A stretch of 64,000 nucleotides of DNA from the NCBI RefSeq assembly GCF_000772085.1, contig NZ_CP009755.1, forward strand, positions 1,116,001 through 1,180,000, given 5' to 3'. The DNA comes from Curtobacterium sp. MR_MD2014. GTDB taxonomy: Bacteria > Actinomycetota > Actinomycetes > Actinomycetales > Microbacteriaceae. The notes below the pieces were generated by a model, which saw only the letters and a program-made list of their open reading frames with translations, had not been told where the DNA came from and ran no database searches. This document shows positions 55,345 through 64,000 of the stretch, piece by piece. Position 1 is the first letter of the stretch. The number at the start of each line of letters is the position of its first letter. The translations under genes were made by a program, and so were the position numbers.

Positions 55345-55943
55345 CCGCCCGCACCGCCTCGATCAGCCGGAGCACGAGCGAGTCGAGCATCGAGCTCTCG
55401 CTCGACCTGGACGGCACCGGTTCGTCCGACGTCTCGACGAGCGTGCCCTTCTTCGACCACATGCTGACGGCGTTCAGCAAGCACTCGCTCATCGACCTCC
55501 GCGTGCGCTCGACGGGCGACACCGACATCGACGTGCACCACACGGTCGAGGACACGGGCATCGTGCTCGGGCAGGCCCTGAAGCAGGCCCTCGGCGACCG
55601 TGCCGGCATCGGCCGCTACGGCGACGCGCTCGTCCCGCTCGACGAAGCCCTGGCCCAGGCCGTGGTGGACGTCTCCGGTCGTCCCTTCCTCGTGCACTCC
55701 GGTGAGCCCGAGGGGTTCGAGTTCCACCGGATCGGTGGGCACTTCACCGGTTCGATGGTGCGCCACGTGTTCGAGGCGATCACGTTCAACGCCGGCATCA
55801 CGGTGCACGTCCGTGTGCTCGGTGGCCGCGACCCGCACCACATCGCCGAGGCCGAGTTCAAGGCCTTCGCGCGCGCGCTGCGCCGCGCCGTCGAGCTCGA
55901 TCCGCGGGTCGACGGCATCCCGTCCACGAAGGGGAAGCTGTGA
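55341..55943 (+). CDS. hisB: Imidazoleglycerol-phosphate dehydratase
   Basis: 200 residues, the monofunctional form. The duplicated metal-binding motifs are [25 protein letters not shown] and the later [16 protein letters not shown]. It dehydrates imidazoleglycerol phosphate. ATG 55341 overlaps the hisC stop as ATGA, and a TAGGGT hexamer at 55329-55334, inside hisC, ends 6 nt before it, so it may also be read from its own leaderless transcript. Confidence 0.96.
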   Translation: MTARTASISRSTSESSIELSLDLDGTGSSDVSTSVPFFDHMLTAFSKHSLIDLRVRSTGDTDIDVHHTVEDTGIVLGQALKQALGDRAGIGRYGDALVPLDEALAQAVVDVSGRPFLVHSGEPEGFEFHRIGGHFTGSMVRHVFEAITFNAGITVHVRVLGGRDPHHIAEAEFKAFARALRRAVELDPRVDGIPSTKGKL

Positions 55944-56575
55944 CCGCGAAGCCGAACGTCGTCGTCCTCGACTACGGATCGGGCAACGTCCACTCGGCGG
56001 CCAAGGCGCTCGAGCGCGCCGGCGCCGACGTCACCCTGACCGCCGACAAGCAGGCCGCGCTCCGCGCCGACGGTCTGCTCGTGCCGGGTGTCGGCGCGTT
56101 CGCCGCCGTCGTCGACCAGCTCGAGGGCGTCCGCGGCGGCGAGATCGTCGACCACCGTCTGGCCGGCGGGCGACCGGTGCTCGGCATCTGCGTCGGCATG
56201 CAGGTCATGTTCGCCCGCGGGGTCGAGCGCGGTGCGGACGTCGAGGGGCTCGGCCAGTGGCCGGGCACGGTCGAGGAGATCCGTGCCGAGGTCCTGCCGC
56301 ACATGGGCTGGAACACGGTCGAGGCCCCCGAGGACTCCGTGCTCTTCGACGGCCTGCACGACGAACGGTTCTACTTCGTCCACTCGTACGGCGTGACGGA
56401 CTTCCCGCTCGACGCCTACGGCCCGTTCCGTGCGCCGCGCCTGACCTGGGCCGAGCACGGGCAGCGGTTCGTCGCCGCCGTGGAGAACGGCCCACTGACG
56501 GCCACGCAGTTCCACCCGGAGAAGTCGGGGGAGCCGGGCATCCGGCTGCTCCGCAACTGGGTCGACTCGCTCTGA
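55940..56575 (+). CDS. hisH: Imidazole glycerol phosphate synthase subunit HisH
   Basis: 211 residues, class I glutamine amidotransferase. Nucleophile Cys in [11 protein letters not shown] near residue 84; His and Glu in [12 protein letters not shown] near 193. It supplies ammonia to HisF, which is not in this window. GTG 55940 overlaps the hisB stop (GTGA). A 109-bp spacer with a CGCGCCTCCCGGCCG half-motif separates it from priA. Confidence 0.95.
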   Translation: MTAKPNVVVLDYGSGNVHSAAKALERAGADVTLTADKQAALRADGLLVPGVGAFAAVVDQLEGVRGGEIVDHRLAGGRPVLGICVGMQVMFARGVERGADVEGLGQWPGTVEEIRAEVLPHMGWNTVEAPEDSVLFDGLHDERFYFVHSYGVTDFPLDAYGPFRAPRLTWAEHGQRFVAAVENGPLTATQFHPEKSGEPGIRLLRNWVDSL

Positions 56576-56684
56576 CCCGGCCGTCCACCGGGCGCACGAC
56601 CGCCTGACGGACGCGAGCCGCGCCTCCCGGCCGTGGCATCCACCGGGGCGGCCGCACCACACCCCACCGAGAACCGACAGGACC

Positions 56685-57431
56685 ATGACCGACCTCACCT
56701 CGACCCCGCCCCTCGTCCTGCTGCCCGCCGTCGACGTCGTCGACGGCCAGGCCGTCCGCCTCACGCAGGGCGAGGCCGGCAGCGAGACCTCGTACGGCGA
56801 CCCCGTCGCCGCGGCCCGCACCTGGCGCGACCAGGGTGCGGAGTGGATCCACCTCGTCGACCTCGACGCGGCGTTCGGGCGCGGTGACAACCGGGCGGTC
56901 ATCGCGAAGGCGATCCGCGAGGTCGAGGGCGTCTCGGTCGAGCTCTCCGGCGGGATCCGCGACGACGCCTCGCTCGAGGCGGCGCTCGCGACCGGTGCTG
57001 CGCGCGTCAACCTCGGCACCGCGGCGCTCGAGAAGCCCGAGTGGGCTGCACGCGTCATCGGCGAGTACGGCGAGCAGATCGCCGTCGGCCTCGACGTCCG
57101 TGGCACCACGCTGGCGAGCCGCGGCTGGACCGAGGACGCCGGGGACCTGTGGGAGGTGCTCGACCGGCTCGAGGCCGCCGGGTGCGCCCGCTACGTGGTG
57201 ACCGACGTCACGAAGGACGGCACGCTGCAGGGGCCGAACGTCGAGCTCCTGCGCGAGGTCTGCGACCGCACCGACCAGCCCGTGGTGGCCTCGGGCGGCA
57301 TCTCGACGCTCGAGGACCTCCGAGCGCTGCGCGAGCTGGTGCCGCACGGTCTCGAGGGCGCCATCATCGGCAAGGCGCTGTACTCCGGCGCCTTCACGCT
57401 GCCGGCCGCCCTCGACATCGCCTCGGAGTAG
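56685..57431 (+). CDS. priA: Phosphoribosyl isomerase, HisA or bifunctional PriA
   Basis: 248 residues, TIM barrel. Catalytic Asp in [15 protein letters not shown] near residue 14-18 and the second Asp in [15 protein letters not shown] near residue 172; phosphate loops SGGIRDD and ASGGIST. In actinobacteria this enzyme usually does both the HisA step and the TrpF step of tryptophan synthesis (PriA). I assign PriA from lineage; the sequence alone does not prove TrpF activity, and no trpF is visible here. AGGA lies 3-4 nt before ATG 56685. Confidence 0.9.
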   Translation: MTDLTSTPPLVLLPAVDVVDGQAVRLTQGEAGSETSYGDPVAAARTWRDQGAEWIHLVDLDAAFGRGDNRAVIAKAIREVEGVSVELSGGIRDDASLEAALATGAARVNLGTAALEKPEWAARVIGEYGEQIAVGLDVRGTTLASRGWTEDAGDLWEVLDRLEAAGCARYVVTDVTKDGTLQGPNVELLREVCDRTDQPVVASGGISTLEDLRALRELVPHGLEGAIIGKALYSGAFTLPAALDIASE

Positions 57432-57436
57432 GCACC

Positions 57437-58270
57437 GTGGCGGGCATCTCGAACGGTCGCGGCACCGGGCCCGAGGCACCAGCGTCGGGGGCGCACGACG
57501 ACGCCCACACCCCGGGCGGTGCCGCGGACTCGGCGGGGAACCCGTGGGCGGGACGGACCTTCGACGCCCACGACGACGTCTACGCCGACGACGACGGCCT
57601 GGCGGACCCGGCGCTCGTCGCCGCGATCACCGCCCTGCAGCAGGGCGGGTCGCAGCGAGAGGTCGTCGAGGCCCTGCGTGGCGCACGACTGCTCATCCCG
57701 CTCGTGGCCGAGGCCGGTGACGTCGGGCACACTCCCGACGGGAAGCTCGTCGACAAGACCCAGGAGCTGTCGATCGTCACCGTCGCCGGCCCCGACGGGC
57801 GCAGCGTCATGCCGGCGTTCACGTCCGCCGAGGCGATGCGGTCCTGGGACGCCACCGCCCGACCGGTCCCCGCGGACGCACGCCGGGTGGCGATGGCTGC
57901 GGCGAGCGAGGAGACGCAGCTCGTCGTGCTGGACCCGACCGCGCCGACCGAGTTCGTGCTCCGTCGACCCGCCGTGTGGGCGATCGGGCAGGACCTGCCG
58001 TGGACGCCGTGCTTCGAGGACGCCGAGGTCGGGCAGGCCTTCGCCGCCTCCGTCGTCGACGAGTCCGCCGTCGCACGCGTCGAGCTGTCGCCGGGCGACC
58101 CCCTCGGACGCTTCGCCGGTGCCGAGCTGACGGTCGGGCTGGCGCTGCACCCGGGGCTCGACCAGGCTGCCGTCCAGGCGCTCGTCGGCCGGCTGCAGCA
58201 GCGGTGGACGGCGGACGCCGTGATCGCGGACCGGGTGGACAGCATGCGCGTGGCGCTGCGACCCGCCTGA
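57437..58270 (+). CDS. SseB family protein
   Basis: 277 residues, soluble. An acidic disordered N-terminus of about 50 residues precedes the SseB-like domain: LVAAITALQQGGSQREVVEALRGARLLIPLV in outline (ITALQQGG, RLLIPLV), VMPAFTSAEAMRSWDATARP, and VLDPTAPTEFVLRRPAVWAI. The C-terminal half resembles SseB enhancing domains. Function unknown; SseB proteins have been tied to serine sensitivity and secretion. GTG 57437 begins 5 bp after the priA stop, so it is probably in the his operon. Confidence 0.82.
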   Translation: MAGISNGRGTGPEAPASGAHDDAHTPGGAADSAGNPWAGRTFDAHDDVYADDDGLADPALVAAITALQQGGSQREVVEALRGARLLIPLVAEAGDVGHTPDGKLVDKTQELSIVTVAGPDGRSVMPAFTSAEAMRSWDATARPVPADARRVAMAAASEETQLVVLDPTAPTEFVLRRPAVWAIGQDLPWTPCFEDAEVGQAFAASVVDESAVARVELSPGDPLGRFAGAELTVGLALHPGLDQAAVQALVGRLQQRWTADAVIADRVDSMRVALRPA

Positions 58271-58380
58271 CGCAGGACCGACCGTGCGGCCGGGAGGCAC
58301 GGCCCGGCGCCGTCCCGCCCGCTGCGGCCCGTGCGGCGGTGCGACCGGGGCCGCTGGCGCCACGCCGGTACGATGACCGG

Positions 58381-59259
58381 GTGAGCACGAACCCGACGAC
58401 CACCCCCGGCTCCGAGCAGACCCCGGTCGGCCCCACCGGTCGGCCCGTCCGGCAGTTCCCGGTGCCCGCGCCGCTCGACGGCCACGGCCCGGCTCGCATC
58501 ATCGCGCTCTGCAACCAGAAGGGCGGCGTCGGCAAGACCACGACGTCGATCAACCTCGGCGCCGCGCTCGCCGAGTACGGCCGCAGGGTCCTCGCCGTCG
58601 ACTTCGACCCGCAGGGCGCCCTGTCCGCCGGCCTCGGGGTCCGCACCCACGACGTCCCCACGGTCTACGACCTGCTGATGGGTTCCGTGAAGGACCCGCG
58701 CGAGGTCATCCGCCAGACGAACGTGCCGATGCTCGACGTCATCCCCGCGAACATCGACCTGTCCGCCGCCGAGGTCCACCTCGTCAACGAGGTCGCCCGC
58801 GAGCAGATCCTGGCGAGCGTCCTCCGCAAGGTGTCGAACGACTACGACCTGATCCTGGTCGACTGCCAGCCGTCCCTCGGCCTGCTGACGGTCAACGCCC
58901 TGACGGCAGCACACGGTGTGCTCATCCCGCTCGAGTGCGAGTTCTTCGCGCTGCGTGGCGTGGCGCTGCTCATCGAGACGATCGACAAGGTGCGTGACCG
59001 GCTCAACCCGGCGCTGCGGCTCGACGGCATCCTCGCGACCATGTACGACTCGCGGACGCTGCACTCGCGCGAGGTCATGGAGCGCGTGGTGGAGACCTTC
59101 GACGACCACGTGCTCGACACGGTCATCAGCCGGACGGTGAAGTTCCCGGACGCGACGGTCTCGGCGCGACCGATCACGCAGACGGCGCCGGAGCACGCCG
59201 CGGCGCACGCGTACCGGGCGCTCGCCAGGGAGCTCGTCGAGCGTGGCGCCGTCGCCTGA
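58381..59259 (+). CDS. ParA/Soj-like chromosome partitioning ATPase
   Basis: 292 residues. The deviant Walker A is NQKGGVGKTTTSINLG near residue 46, Walker A-prime AVDFDPQGALSAGL, Walker B LILVDCQPSLGLLT. This is the second actinobacterial ParA-like gene, placed before scpA rather than next to parB. It probably acts with ScpAB in nucleoid organisation. GTG 58381 has TACGAT at 58369-58374 ending 6 nt upstream and no ribosome site. A GGCCGGGAGGCACGG half-motif lies in the gap before it. scpA overlaps its end by 17 bp. Confidence 0.92.
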   Translation: MSTNPTTTPGSEQTPVGPTGRPVRQFPVPAPLDGHGPARIIALCNQKGGVGKTTTSINLGAALAEYGRRVLAVDFDPQGALSAGLGVRTHDVPTVYDLLMGSVKDPREVIRQTNVPMLDVIPANIDLSAAEVHLVNEVAREQILASVLRKVSNDYDLILVDCQPSLGLLTVNALTAAHGVLIPLECEFFALRGVALLIETIDKVRDRLNPALRLDGILATMYDSRTLHSREVMERVVETFDDHVLDTVISRTVKFPDATVSARPITQTAPEHAAAHAYRALARELVERGAVA

Positions 59260-60142
59260 CCCACCGAGGTCGTCGGCCGACCCGACGACGACGCCGGCCG
59301 ACCGCAGCGCCGTCGACGGCGCCGTCGACGGCGCGCCCGCGGGCACCACGACCGCCCCGGGGTTCCGGGTCCGACTGCGCAACTTCGACGGCCCCTTCGA
59401 CCTGCTGCTCTCGCTGATCACGAAGCACGAGCTCGACATCACCGAGGTCTCCCTCGGCGCCGTCACCGGCGAGTTCATCCAGTACGTCCGCCAGGCCGAG
59501 TCCGCCGACGAGCTCGACGAGGCCAGTGAGTTCCTCGTGGTCGCGGCCACCCTGCTCGACCTGAAGATCGCCGGGCTGCTCCCGCAGGGTGAGCTCGTCG
59601 ACGCCGAGGACGTGGCGTTGCTGGAGGCCCGCGACCTGCTCTTCGCACGTCTCCTGCAGTACCGGGCGTTCAAGCAGGCCGCGGAGTGGTTCGGGGCACG
59701 GTGGCAGCAGGAGTCCCGCCGGCACGTCCGCAAGGTCCGCCTCGAGGAACGGTTCCGCGCCCGCACGCCGGAGCTCGTCTGGACGCTGTCGGTGCAGGAC
59801 TTCGCCGCGATCGCGACGCTGGCCTTCGCACCGCGGGAGATCCCGACCGTGGGGTTGGACCACCTGCACGCCCCGCTCGTGAGCATCCGGGAGCAGGCCG
59901 CGATCGTCGTGTCGATCCTCCGGACCCGCGGCGACGAGGACGTGTCGTTCCGTGAGCTGGTGGCCGGCGTCTCGGAGACGGGTATCGTTGTGGCTCGCTT
60001 CCTGGCGATCCTGGAGCTGTACCGGAACGCGTCGATCTCGTTCGAGCAGTTCGAACCGCTGGGGGAGCTGACACTCCGCTGGACCGCCGAGGACTGGTCC
60101 GACGAGAGCCTCGCGAACCTGGGAGCCGACTATGACGGATGA
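59243..60142 (+). CDS. scpA: Segregation and condensation protein A
   Basis: 299 residues. A disordered N-terminus of about 40 residues, then the SMC-binding helical domain RVRLRNFDGPFDLLLSLITK and DITEVSLGAVTGEFIQYV, and the C-terminal winged helix FRELVAGVSETGIVVARFLAILEL. ScpA is the kleisin bridging SMC heads with ScpB. Chosen GTG 59243 overlaps parA; starts closer to the conserved GFRVRL are possible. scpB overlaps its 3' end by 11 bp. Confidence 0.93.
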   Translation: MAPSPDPPRSSADPTTTPADRSAVDGAVDGAPAGTTTAPGFRVRLRNFDGPFDLLLSLITKHELDITEVSLGAVTGEFIQYVRQAESADELDEASEFLVVAATLLDLKIAGLLPQGELVDAEDVALLEARDLLFARLLQYRAFKQAAEWFGARWQQESRRHVRKVRLEERFRARTPELVWTLSVQDFAAIATLAFAPREIPTVGLDHLHAPLVSIREQAAIVVSILRTRGDEDVSFRELVAGVSETGIVVARFLAILELYRNASISFEQFEPLGELTLRWTAEDWSDESLANLGADYDG

Positions 60143-60818
60143 CACACGTGCCGCCGCGTCGAGTGCCGAGCCCGGGGGAACGGACGAGGTCGCCGAGGCC
60201 CGCGCGGTCGAGCAGGAACTGCACGCCCAGCACACCCCGCACCCGGACCTGCCGGTCGACCGGCAGCTCGAGGCCATCCTGATGATCGCCGACGAGCCCC
60301 AGTCGCTCGTGTCGCTCGGTGCCGCGGTGGGCGCGCCGGTGCCCGCCGTCCGACAGGCGATCGAGCGGCTCGTCGCCGACTTCGACGGTGTCGACGGCAC
60401 CGTCCGTCGCGGCTTCGAGCTCCGCGAGGTCGGCGGCGGCTGGCGCTTCTACGTGCGGCGCGAGCTCGACGACGTCGTCGAGCAGTTCGTCGAGGCCGAG
60501 CGGCCGGCACGACTGTCGCAGGCCGCGCTCGAGACCCTCGCGGTCGTCGCCTACAAGCAGCCGATCACGCGGTCGCAGATCGCCTCGATCCGAGCGGTGA
60601 ACGTCGACGGTGTCGTCCGCACGCTCGTCGCCCGGGGGCTCATCGAGGAGTCGTTCACCGACGCCGAGACCGGGGCCGTCAACTACGTCACGTCCGACCT
60701 GCTGCTCCAGCAGCTCGGCATCAACTCGCTCGACGAACTGCCGCTGATCTCGCCTCTGCTGGAGGACGGCGCGGACGGTTTCGGGCACAACGAAGGGATC
60801 CCCGATGGCCGCGTTTGA
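60132..60818 (+). CDS. scpB: Segregation and condensation protein B
   Basis: 228 residues. Two winged-helix domains: LEAILMIADEPQSLVSLGAA to FELREVGGGWRFYVR, then RLSQAALETLAVVAYKQPIT and SIRAVNVDGVVRTLVARGLI. It dimerises and regulates the SMC-ScpA ring. Acidic ends of about 30 residues are probably disordered. ATG 60132 overlaps scpA; the next gene overlaps its end by 14 bp, so parA-scpA-scpB-rluB is one tightly overlapping operon. Confidence 0.94.
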   Translation: MTDDTRAAASSAEPGGTDEVAEARAVEQELHAQHTPHPDLPVDRQLEAILMIADEPQSLVSLGAAVGAPVPAVRQAIERLVADFDGVDGTVRRGFELREVGGGWRFYVRRELDDVVEQFVEAERPARLSQAALETLAVVAYKQPITRSQIASIRAVNVDGVVRTLVARGLIEESFTDAETGAVNYVTSDLLLQQLGINSLDELPLISPLLEDGADGFGHNEGIPDGRV

Positions 60819-62838
60819 GGACGAACGACGAGGTGGGTCCCGAGGGGGATCCGACGGACGCTCCGGCGGGTACGGTCGCGGTTCCGGCCGCTCCGGCTCG
60901 GACCGGTCTGGAGGCGCGGGGCGCGACCGTGCCGCTGGTCCCGGCCGTGCGGACGGCCGGTCCGGTGAGGACCGTGGCGGGTACCGCGGACGCGAGGAGC
61001 GTCCGACGGGTGGCGACCGCGGCGGCGACCGCGGGCGTGACGACCGGGCCGGTGGTGACCGTGGCGGGTACCGCGGTCGTGACGACCGTTCGGGTGGCGA
61101 GCGTGGTGGGTACCGCGGCGGCTCGGACCAGGGTGGGTACCGCGGGCGTGACGACCGGCAGGGTGGCGAGCGTGGTGGGTACCGCGGCGGCTCGGACCAG
61201 GGCGGCTACCGCGGGCGTGACGACCGTTCGGGTGGCGAGCGTGGTGGGTACCGCGGCGGCTCGGACCAGGGCGGGTACCGCGGGCGTGACGACCGGCAGG
61301 GTGGCGAGCGTGGTGGGTACCGCGGCGGCTCGGACCAGGGCGGCTACCGCGGGCGCGATGACCGTTCGGGTGGTGAGCGTGGTGGGTACCGCGGCAGGGA
61401 CGAGCGATCCGGTGGTGACCGCGGACGGTTCGTGAGCCGCGACACCGACCAGCGCAGCAACGACCGCGGCGGGTTCGTCCGTCGCGAAGACGACCTCTCC
61501 GGCGGGTACCGCGGCCGTGACGACCGGTCCGGTGGCGAGCGTGGTGGGTACCGCGGCCGTGACGACCGGTCCGGTGGTGAGCGCGGTGGGTACCGCGGCC
61601 GTGACGACCGGTCCGGTGGCGAGCGTGGTGGGTACCGCGGCCGTGACGACCGGTCCGGTGGCGAGCGCGGTGGGTACCGCGGCCGCGAGGACGACCGCCG
61701 CGGCGCAGACCGTCGCGACGCCGGTCACCGACCGGACCGCAGCGCCGACCGCCGGGACGACCGCCGTGACGACCGCCGTGACCCAGCGCGCGAGGACCGC
61801 CGAACCCCCGACGGCCGACCGAGCACCGTCTGGCACAACGGCCGTCGCTACGTCGGCGGCACGACCACCGCACGCAACGGTGACCGGCCGGGCGCGGGCG
61901 CGCGGGGACGCGTGCCGAGCAGCGCGGAGCGCGGGACGACGCCGCGCCCGGAGGGCGCTCGTGACGAGCACGGCGTCCCGGTGGAGGGCACGCCCGAACG
62001 TCCGATCATCCCCGACTGGGACGCGACCGAGGCAGGGGCGTCCGCCGGGGGTGTCCCGAGCCTCCAGGCCGACGGCGAGCGTCTGCAGAAGGTGATCGCC
62101 GCTGCGGGCATCGCGTCCCGGCGGGTCGCGGAGAACCTGATCGTCGAGGGTCGCGTCACCGTCAACGGTGAGGTCGTCGACGCCCTCGGACGCCGCGTCG
62201 ACCCCGAGACGGACGCGATCGCGGTGGACGGCGTGCCGGTGCAGGTCGACAGCTCCCGGCGGTACGTGCTGCTCAACAAGCCGGTCGGGATCGTGTCGAG
62301 CCTGCAGGACGAGCGCGGTCGACGCGACCTGTCGGAGTTCGTCGACCGGTACGAGGAGCGCCTGTTCAACGTCGGTCGGCTCGACACCGAGACGTCCGGG
62401 CTGCTCCTGCTGACGAACGACGGCGACCTGGCACACGTGCTGGCCCACCCGTCGTTCGGCGTGACGAAGACCTACATCGCCAAGGTCGCGGGCAACGTGA
62501 ACCCGGCGACGGTGCAGCGGCTGCTCGACGGGGTGGAACTCGAGGACGGACCGATCGCCGCGGACAAGGTCCGGCTGCTGGAGTCCGCTCGCGGTGAGTC
62601 CCTGGTCGAGATCAGCCTGCACTCGGGGCGCAACCGGATCGTGCGACGCATGCTCGACGCGGTCGACCACCCGGTGCTCGAGCTCGTGCGCCGGTCGTTC
62701 GGCCCGCTGCAGCTCGGATCGCTGCCGATCGGCAGGGTGCGCGAGCTGTCCACGGTCGAGCTCGGGGCGCTCCTCCGCATCGCCCGCGACGCGAAGGGTG
62801 CTGCACCGGGCGACGCCGACGAGGAGGCTGCCGACTGA
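60805..62838 (+). CDS. rluB: RluB-like 23S rRNA pseudouridine synthase with a giant RGG-repeat N-terminus
   Basis: 677 residues; usual relatives are about 250-300. Residues 1 to about 345 are almost only Gly, Arg, Asp, Ser and Tyr in repeats such as GGERGGYRGRDDRSGG and GGSDQGGYRGRDDRQ, then a basic linker. An S4 RNA-binding domain lies near 425-470 (LQKVIAAAGIASRRVAENLI) and the synthase near 485-658, with catalytic Asp in GRLDTETSGLLLLT near 525 and the RluB-type HSGRNRIVRRMLDAV. The repeat is coded by DNA units at 60960-61700. The enzyme probably modifies 23S rRNA U2605-like sites. Confidence 0.9.
   Translation: MAAFEDERRGGSRGGSDGRSGGYGRGSGRSGSDRSGGAGRDRAAGPGRADGRSGEDRGGYRGREERPTGGDRGGDRGRDDRAGGDRGGYRGRDDRSGGERGGYRGGSDQGGYRGRDDRQGGERGGYRGGSDQGGYRGRDDRSGGERGGYRGGSDQGGYRGRDDRQGGERGGYRGGSDQGGYRGRDDRSGGERGGYRGRDERSGGDRGRFVSRDTDQRSNDRGGFVRREDDLSGGYRGRDDRSGGERGGYRGRDDRSGGERGGYRGRDDRSGGERGGYRGRDDRSGGERGGYRGREDDRRGADRRDAGHRPDRSADRRDDRRDDRRDPAREDRRTPDGRPSTVWHNGRRYVGGTTTARNGDRPGAGARGRVPSSAERGTTPRPEGARDEHGVPVEGTPERPIIPDWDATEAGASAGGVPSLQADGERLQKVIAAAGIASRRVAENLIVEGRVTVNGEVVDALGRRVDPETDAIAVDGVPVQVDSSRRYVLLNKPVGIVSSLQDERGRRDLSEFVDRYEERLFNVGRLDTETSGLLLLTNDGDLAHVLAHPSFGVTKTYIAKVAGNVNPATVQRLLDGVELEDGPIAADKVRLLESARGESLVEISLHSGRNRIVRRMLDAVDHPVLELVRRSFGPLQLGSLPIGRVRELSTVELGALLRIARDAKGAAPGDADEEAAD
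60960..61690 (+). repeat. Coding tandem repeats of the RGG region
   Basis: Two interleaved DNA units: a 69-bp-scale unit with GGTGGGTACCGCGGCGGCTC, repeated about four times at 61100-61390, and a 48-bp-scale unit with GGTGGGTACCGCGGCCGTGA, repeated about four times at 61500-61690. Codon choices are almost identical between copies, indicating recent expansion. Confidence 0.85.
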
Positions 62839-62858
62839 CGCTCGGTAGGCTGAGGCCC

Positions 62859-63983
62859 GTGACCGACGCCCCCGCCCCGCTCGCCGAACCGGACATCGAC
62901 CGGCGGCTGCGCGGACCCGTGCGGGTCGTCGGCGCCGGGCTGCTCGGCGCCTCGATCGGGCTCGCCCTGCGCGAGAAGGGCGTCGACGTCGTGCTCGACG
63001 ACGTCTCACCGGCCGCGCTGGCGCTCGCCGTCGACTACGGCGCGGGTCGTCGACCGGCCGACGGCGACGAGCCGGAGCTCATCGTGGTCGCGGTCCCGCC
63101 GGACGTGGTGGCAGCGGTGGTCGAGCGTGAGCTCGTCGCGTTCCCGCGCGCGGTCGTGACCGACGTCGCGAGCGTGAAGACCGGGCCGCTCGCACGCCTG
63201 CGGGCATCGGGCGCCGACGTCAGCCGGTACATCGGGTCGCACCCGATGGCGGGCCGGGAGCGCAGCGGACCGACGGCGGCGCGGGCCGACCTGTTCGTCG
63301 GACGCCCGTGGGTGATCGCCGGCCACGACGCCATCTCCTACCAGCGTGCCGCGGTGGTCGAGGACCTCGCCCTCGACGTGGGAGCGACGGTCGTCCCGAT
63401 GGAGCCGGACTCCCACGACCTCGCCGTCGCGTACGTCTCGCACGCGCCGCAGCTCGTCTCGACCCTGATGGCCGCACGGCTGCAGGAAGCCCCCGACGGG
63501 TCGCTCGACCTGGCGGGCGGCGGTGTCCGCGACGTCACGCGGATCGCCGCCAGCGACCCCGGCCTGTGGGTGCAGATCATCGGGGCGAACGCCGCGAACA
63601 TCCGGCCGGTGCTGACGGACCTGCGTGACGACCTCGACCGGGTCCTCCGCGCGCTCGACGACCCGGACGGCCAGGGGTCACCCCGGACGATCGCCGAGAC
63701 CATCGCCGCCGGCAACCGCGGGGTCGAGCGGCTCCCCGGCAAGCACGGTACGACCAAGCGCTTCGCCCAGGTGGTCGTCCTCGTCGACGACACCCCGGGG
63801 CAGATCGCCGCACTCCTGCAGTTCATCGGGGAGATCGGCATCAACCTCGAGGACATGCGCCTCGAGCACTCACCGGGCGCACCGATCGGCATCGTCGAGG
63901 TGTCGGTCGTGCCCGAGCAGGAACAGCGACTCGTCGAGGAACTCGAGGGGCGCGGATGGAGGATCGCAGCAGCATGGGCATGA
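62859..63983 (+). CDS. tyrA: Prephenate dehydrogenase with C-terminal ACT domain
   Basis: 374 residues. Rossmann loop VVGAGLLGASIGLAL near residue 26, substrate motifs DVASVKTGPL and YIGSHPMAGRERSG, SHAPQLVSTLMA, and an ACT domain from about residue 300 (QVVVLVDDTPGQIAALLQF) for tyrosine feedback. It oxidises prephenate to 4-hydroxyphenylpyruvate. GTG 62859 has TAGGCT at 62846-62851 ending 7 nt upstream and no ribosome site. Its stop overlaps the next start (ATGA). Confidence 0.94.
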   Translation: MTDAPAPLAEPDIDRRLRGPVRVVGAGLLGASIGLALREKGVDVVLDDVSPAALALAVDYGAGRRPADGDEPELIVVAVPPDVVAAVVERELVAFPRAVVTDVASVKTGPLARLRASGADVSRYIGSHPMAGRERSGPTAARADLFVGRPWVIAGHDAISYQRAAVVEDLALDVGATVVPMEPDSHDLAVAYVSHAPQLVSTLMAARLQEAPDGSLDLAGGGVRDVTRIAASDPGLWVQIIGANAANIRPVLTDLRDDLDRVLRALDDPDGQGSPRTIAETIAAGNRGVERLPGKHGTTKRFAQVVVLVDDTPGQIAALLQFIGEIGINLEDMRLEHSPGAPIGIVEVSVVPEQEQRLVEELEGRGWRIAAAWA

Positions 63984-64000
63984 ACGACGACACGCACGTC
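63980..64000 (+). CDS. Start of a downstream gene, probably cytidylate kinase (runs off the window)
   Basis: An ATG at 63980 overlaps the tyrA stop as ATGA and opens a frame reading MNDDTHV to the window edge; an in-frame ATG lies at 63974. In actinobacteria tyrA is usually followed by cmk and der, so cmk is likely. Only seven codons are visible and the call rests on gene order alone. Confidence 0.4.

Noticed and set aside
60960..61690. Regular repeats that could suggest a CRISPR array.
   Set aside because: The units adjoin within a continuous reading frame of the pseudouridine synthase, there are no unique spacers, and no cas genes are nearby.

Overview
The window is about 70% GC, uses GTG and TTG starts freely and is tightly packed. 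Gene order in the second half is classic for high-GC Gram-positive bacteria: dapB, thyA, folA, dapA, RNase J, ftsK, pgsA, cinA, clgR, DUF3046, recA, recX, miaB, miaA, dapF, hflX, lexA, a LysM protein, hisC-hisB-hisH-priA, parA, scpA, scpB, a pseudouridine synthase and tyrA. Together with a protealysin/emfourin pair, this points to an actinobacterium of the family Microbacteriaceae. Curtobacterium or a close relative is my best guess, not a proven identification. It is chromosomal housekeeping DNA. I see no insertion sequence, prophage, CRISPR array, rRNA or tRNA.

Layout. 1-9025: the N-terminus of a probable Fic protein, an amidohydrolase, a PabC-like aminotransferase-fold enzyme, an MTH1-like Nudix enzyme, two membrane proteins, a CPA1 Na+/H+ antiporter and a PiT phosphate transporter with a small membrane partner. 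9152-21371: aspartase, a YihY membrane protein, an MFS exporter, FKBP, an aldo/keto reductase, the RNA-polymerase-recycling ATPase HelD, protealysin with its inhibitor emfourin, a GH6 cellulase, VanZ, ribosomal protein S15 and an FMN reductase. 21399-31545: a secreted lysozyme-like wall enzyme, PNPase, a PEBP protein, a TetR regulator, an M16 protease, a histidine phosphatase, GNAT, dapB and a TIGR01777 oxidoreductase. 31624-43613: folate/thymidylate and lysine genes, RNase J, a MacAB-like export trio, FtsK, PgsA and CinA. 43769-64000: clgR, the SOS genes (recA-recX, lexA with a divergent LysM protein), tRNA modification, dapF, hflX, histidine genes, chromosome segregation, RluB and TyrA. The start of a probable cmk runs off the end.

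The genes fall into working groups. Diaminopimelate/lysine: dapA, dapB, dapF. SOS response and division arrest: recA, recX, lexA and the LysM protein, with visible LexA boxes. RNA decay: pnp and RNase J. Chromosome segregation: ftsK, parA, scpA, scpB. tRNA A37 modification: miaA then miaB. Histidine synthesis: hisC, hisB, hisH, priA.

The most interesting signals lie between genes. More than 20 genes carry a TANNNT -10 hexamer only 6 to 9 nt before the start codon, so leaderless transcription looks normal here. One divergent pair shares a single palindromic -10 with the two ATGs placed symmetrically. Intergenic spaces, most often between convergent genes, hold several families of long dispersed palindromes, two of them exactly 60 bp long. 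Short tandem duplications sit at gene junctions: the PiT operon, the thyA promoter, the antiporter 3' end and the region after folA. I did not find a convincing new multi-gene system; the repeat and promoter architecture is the best candidate for something undescribed.
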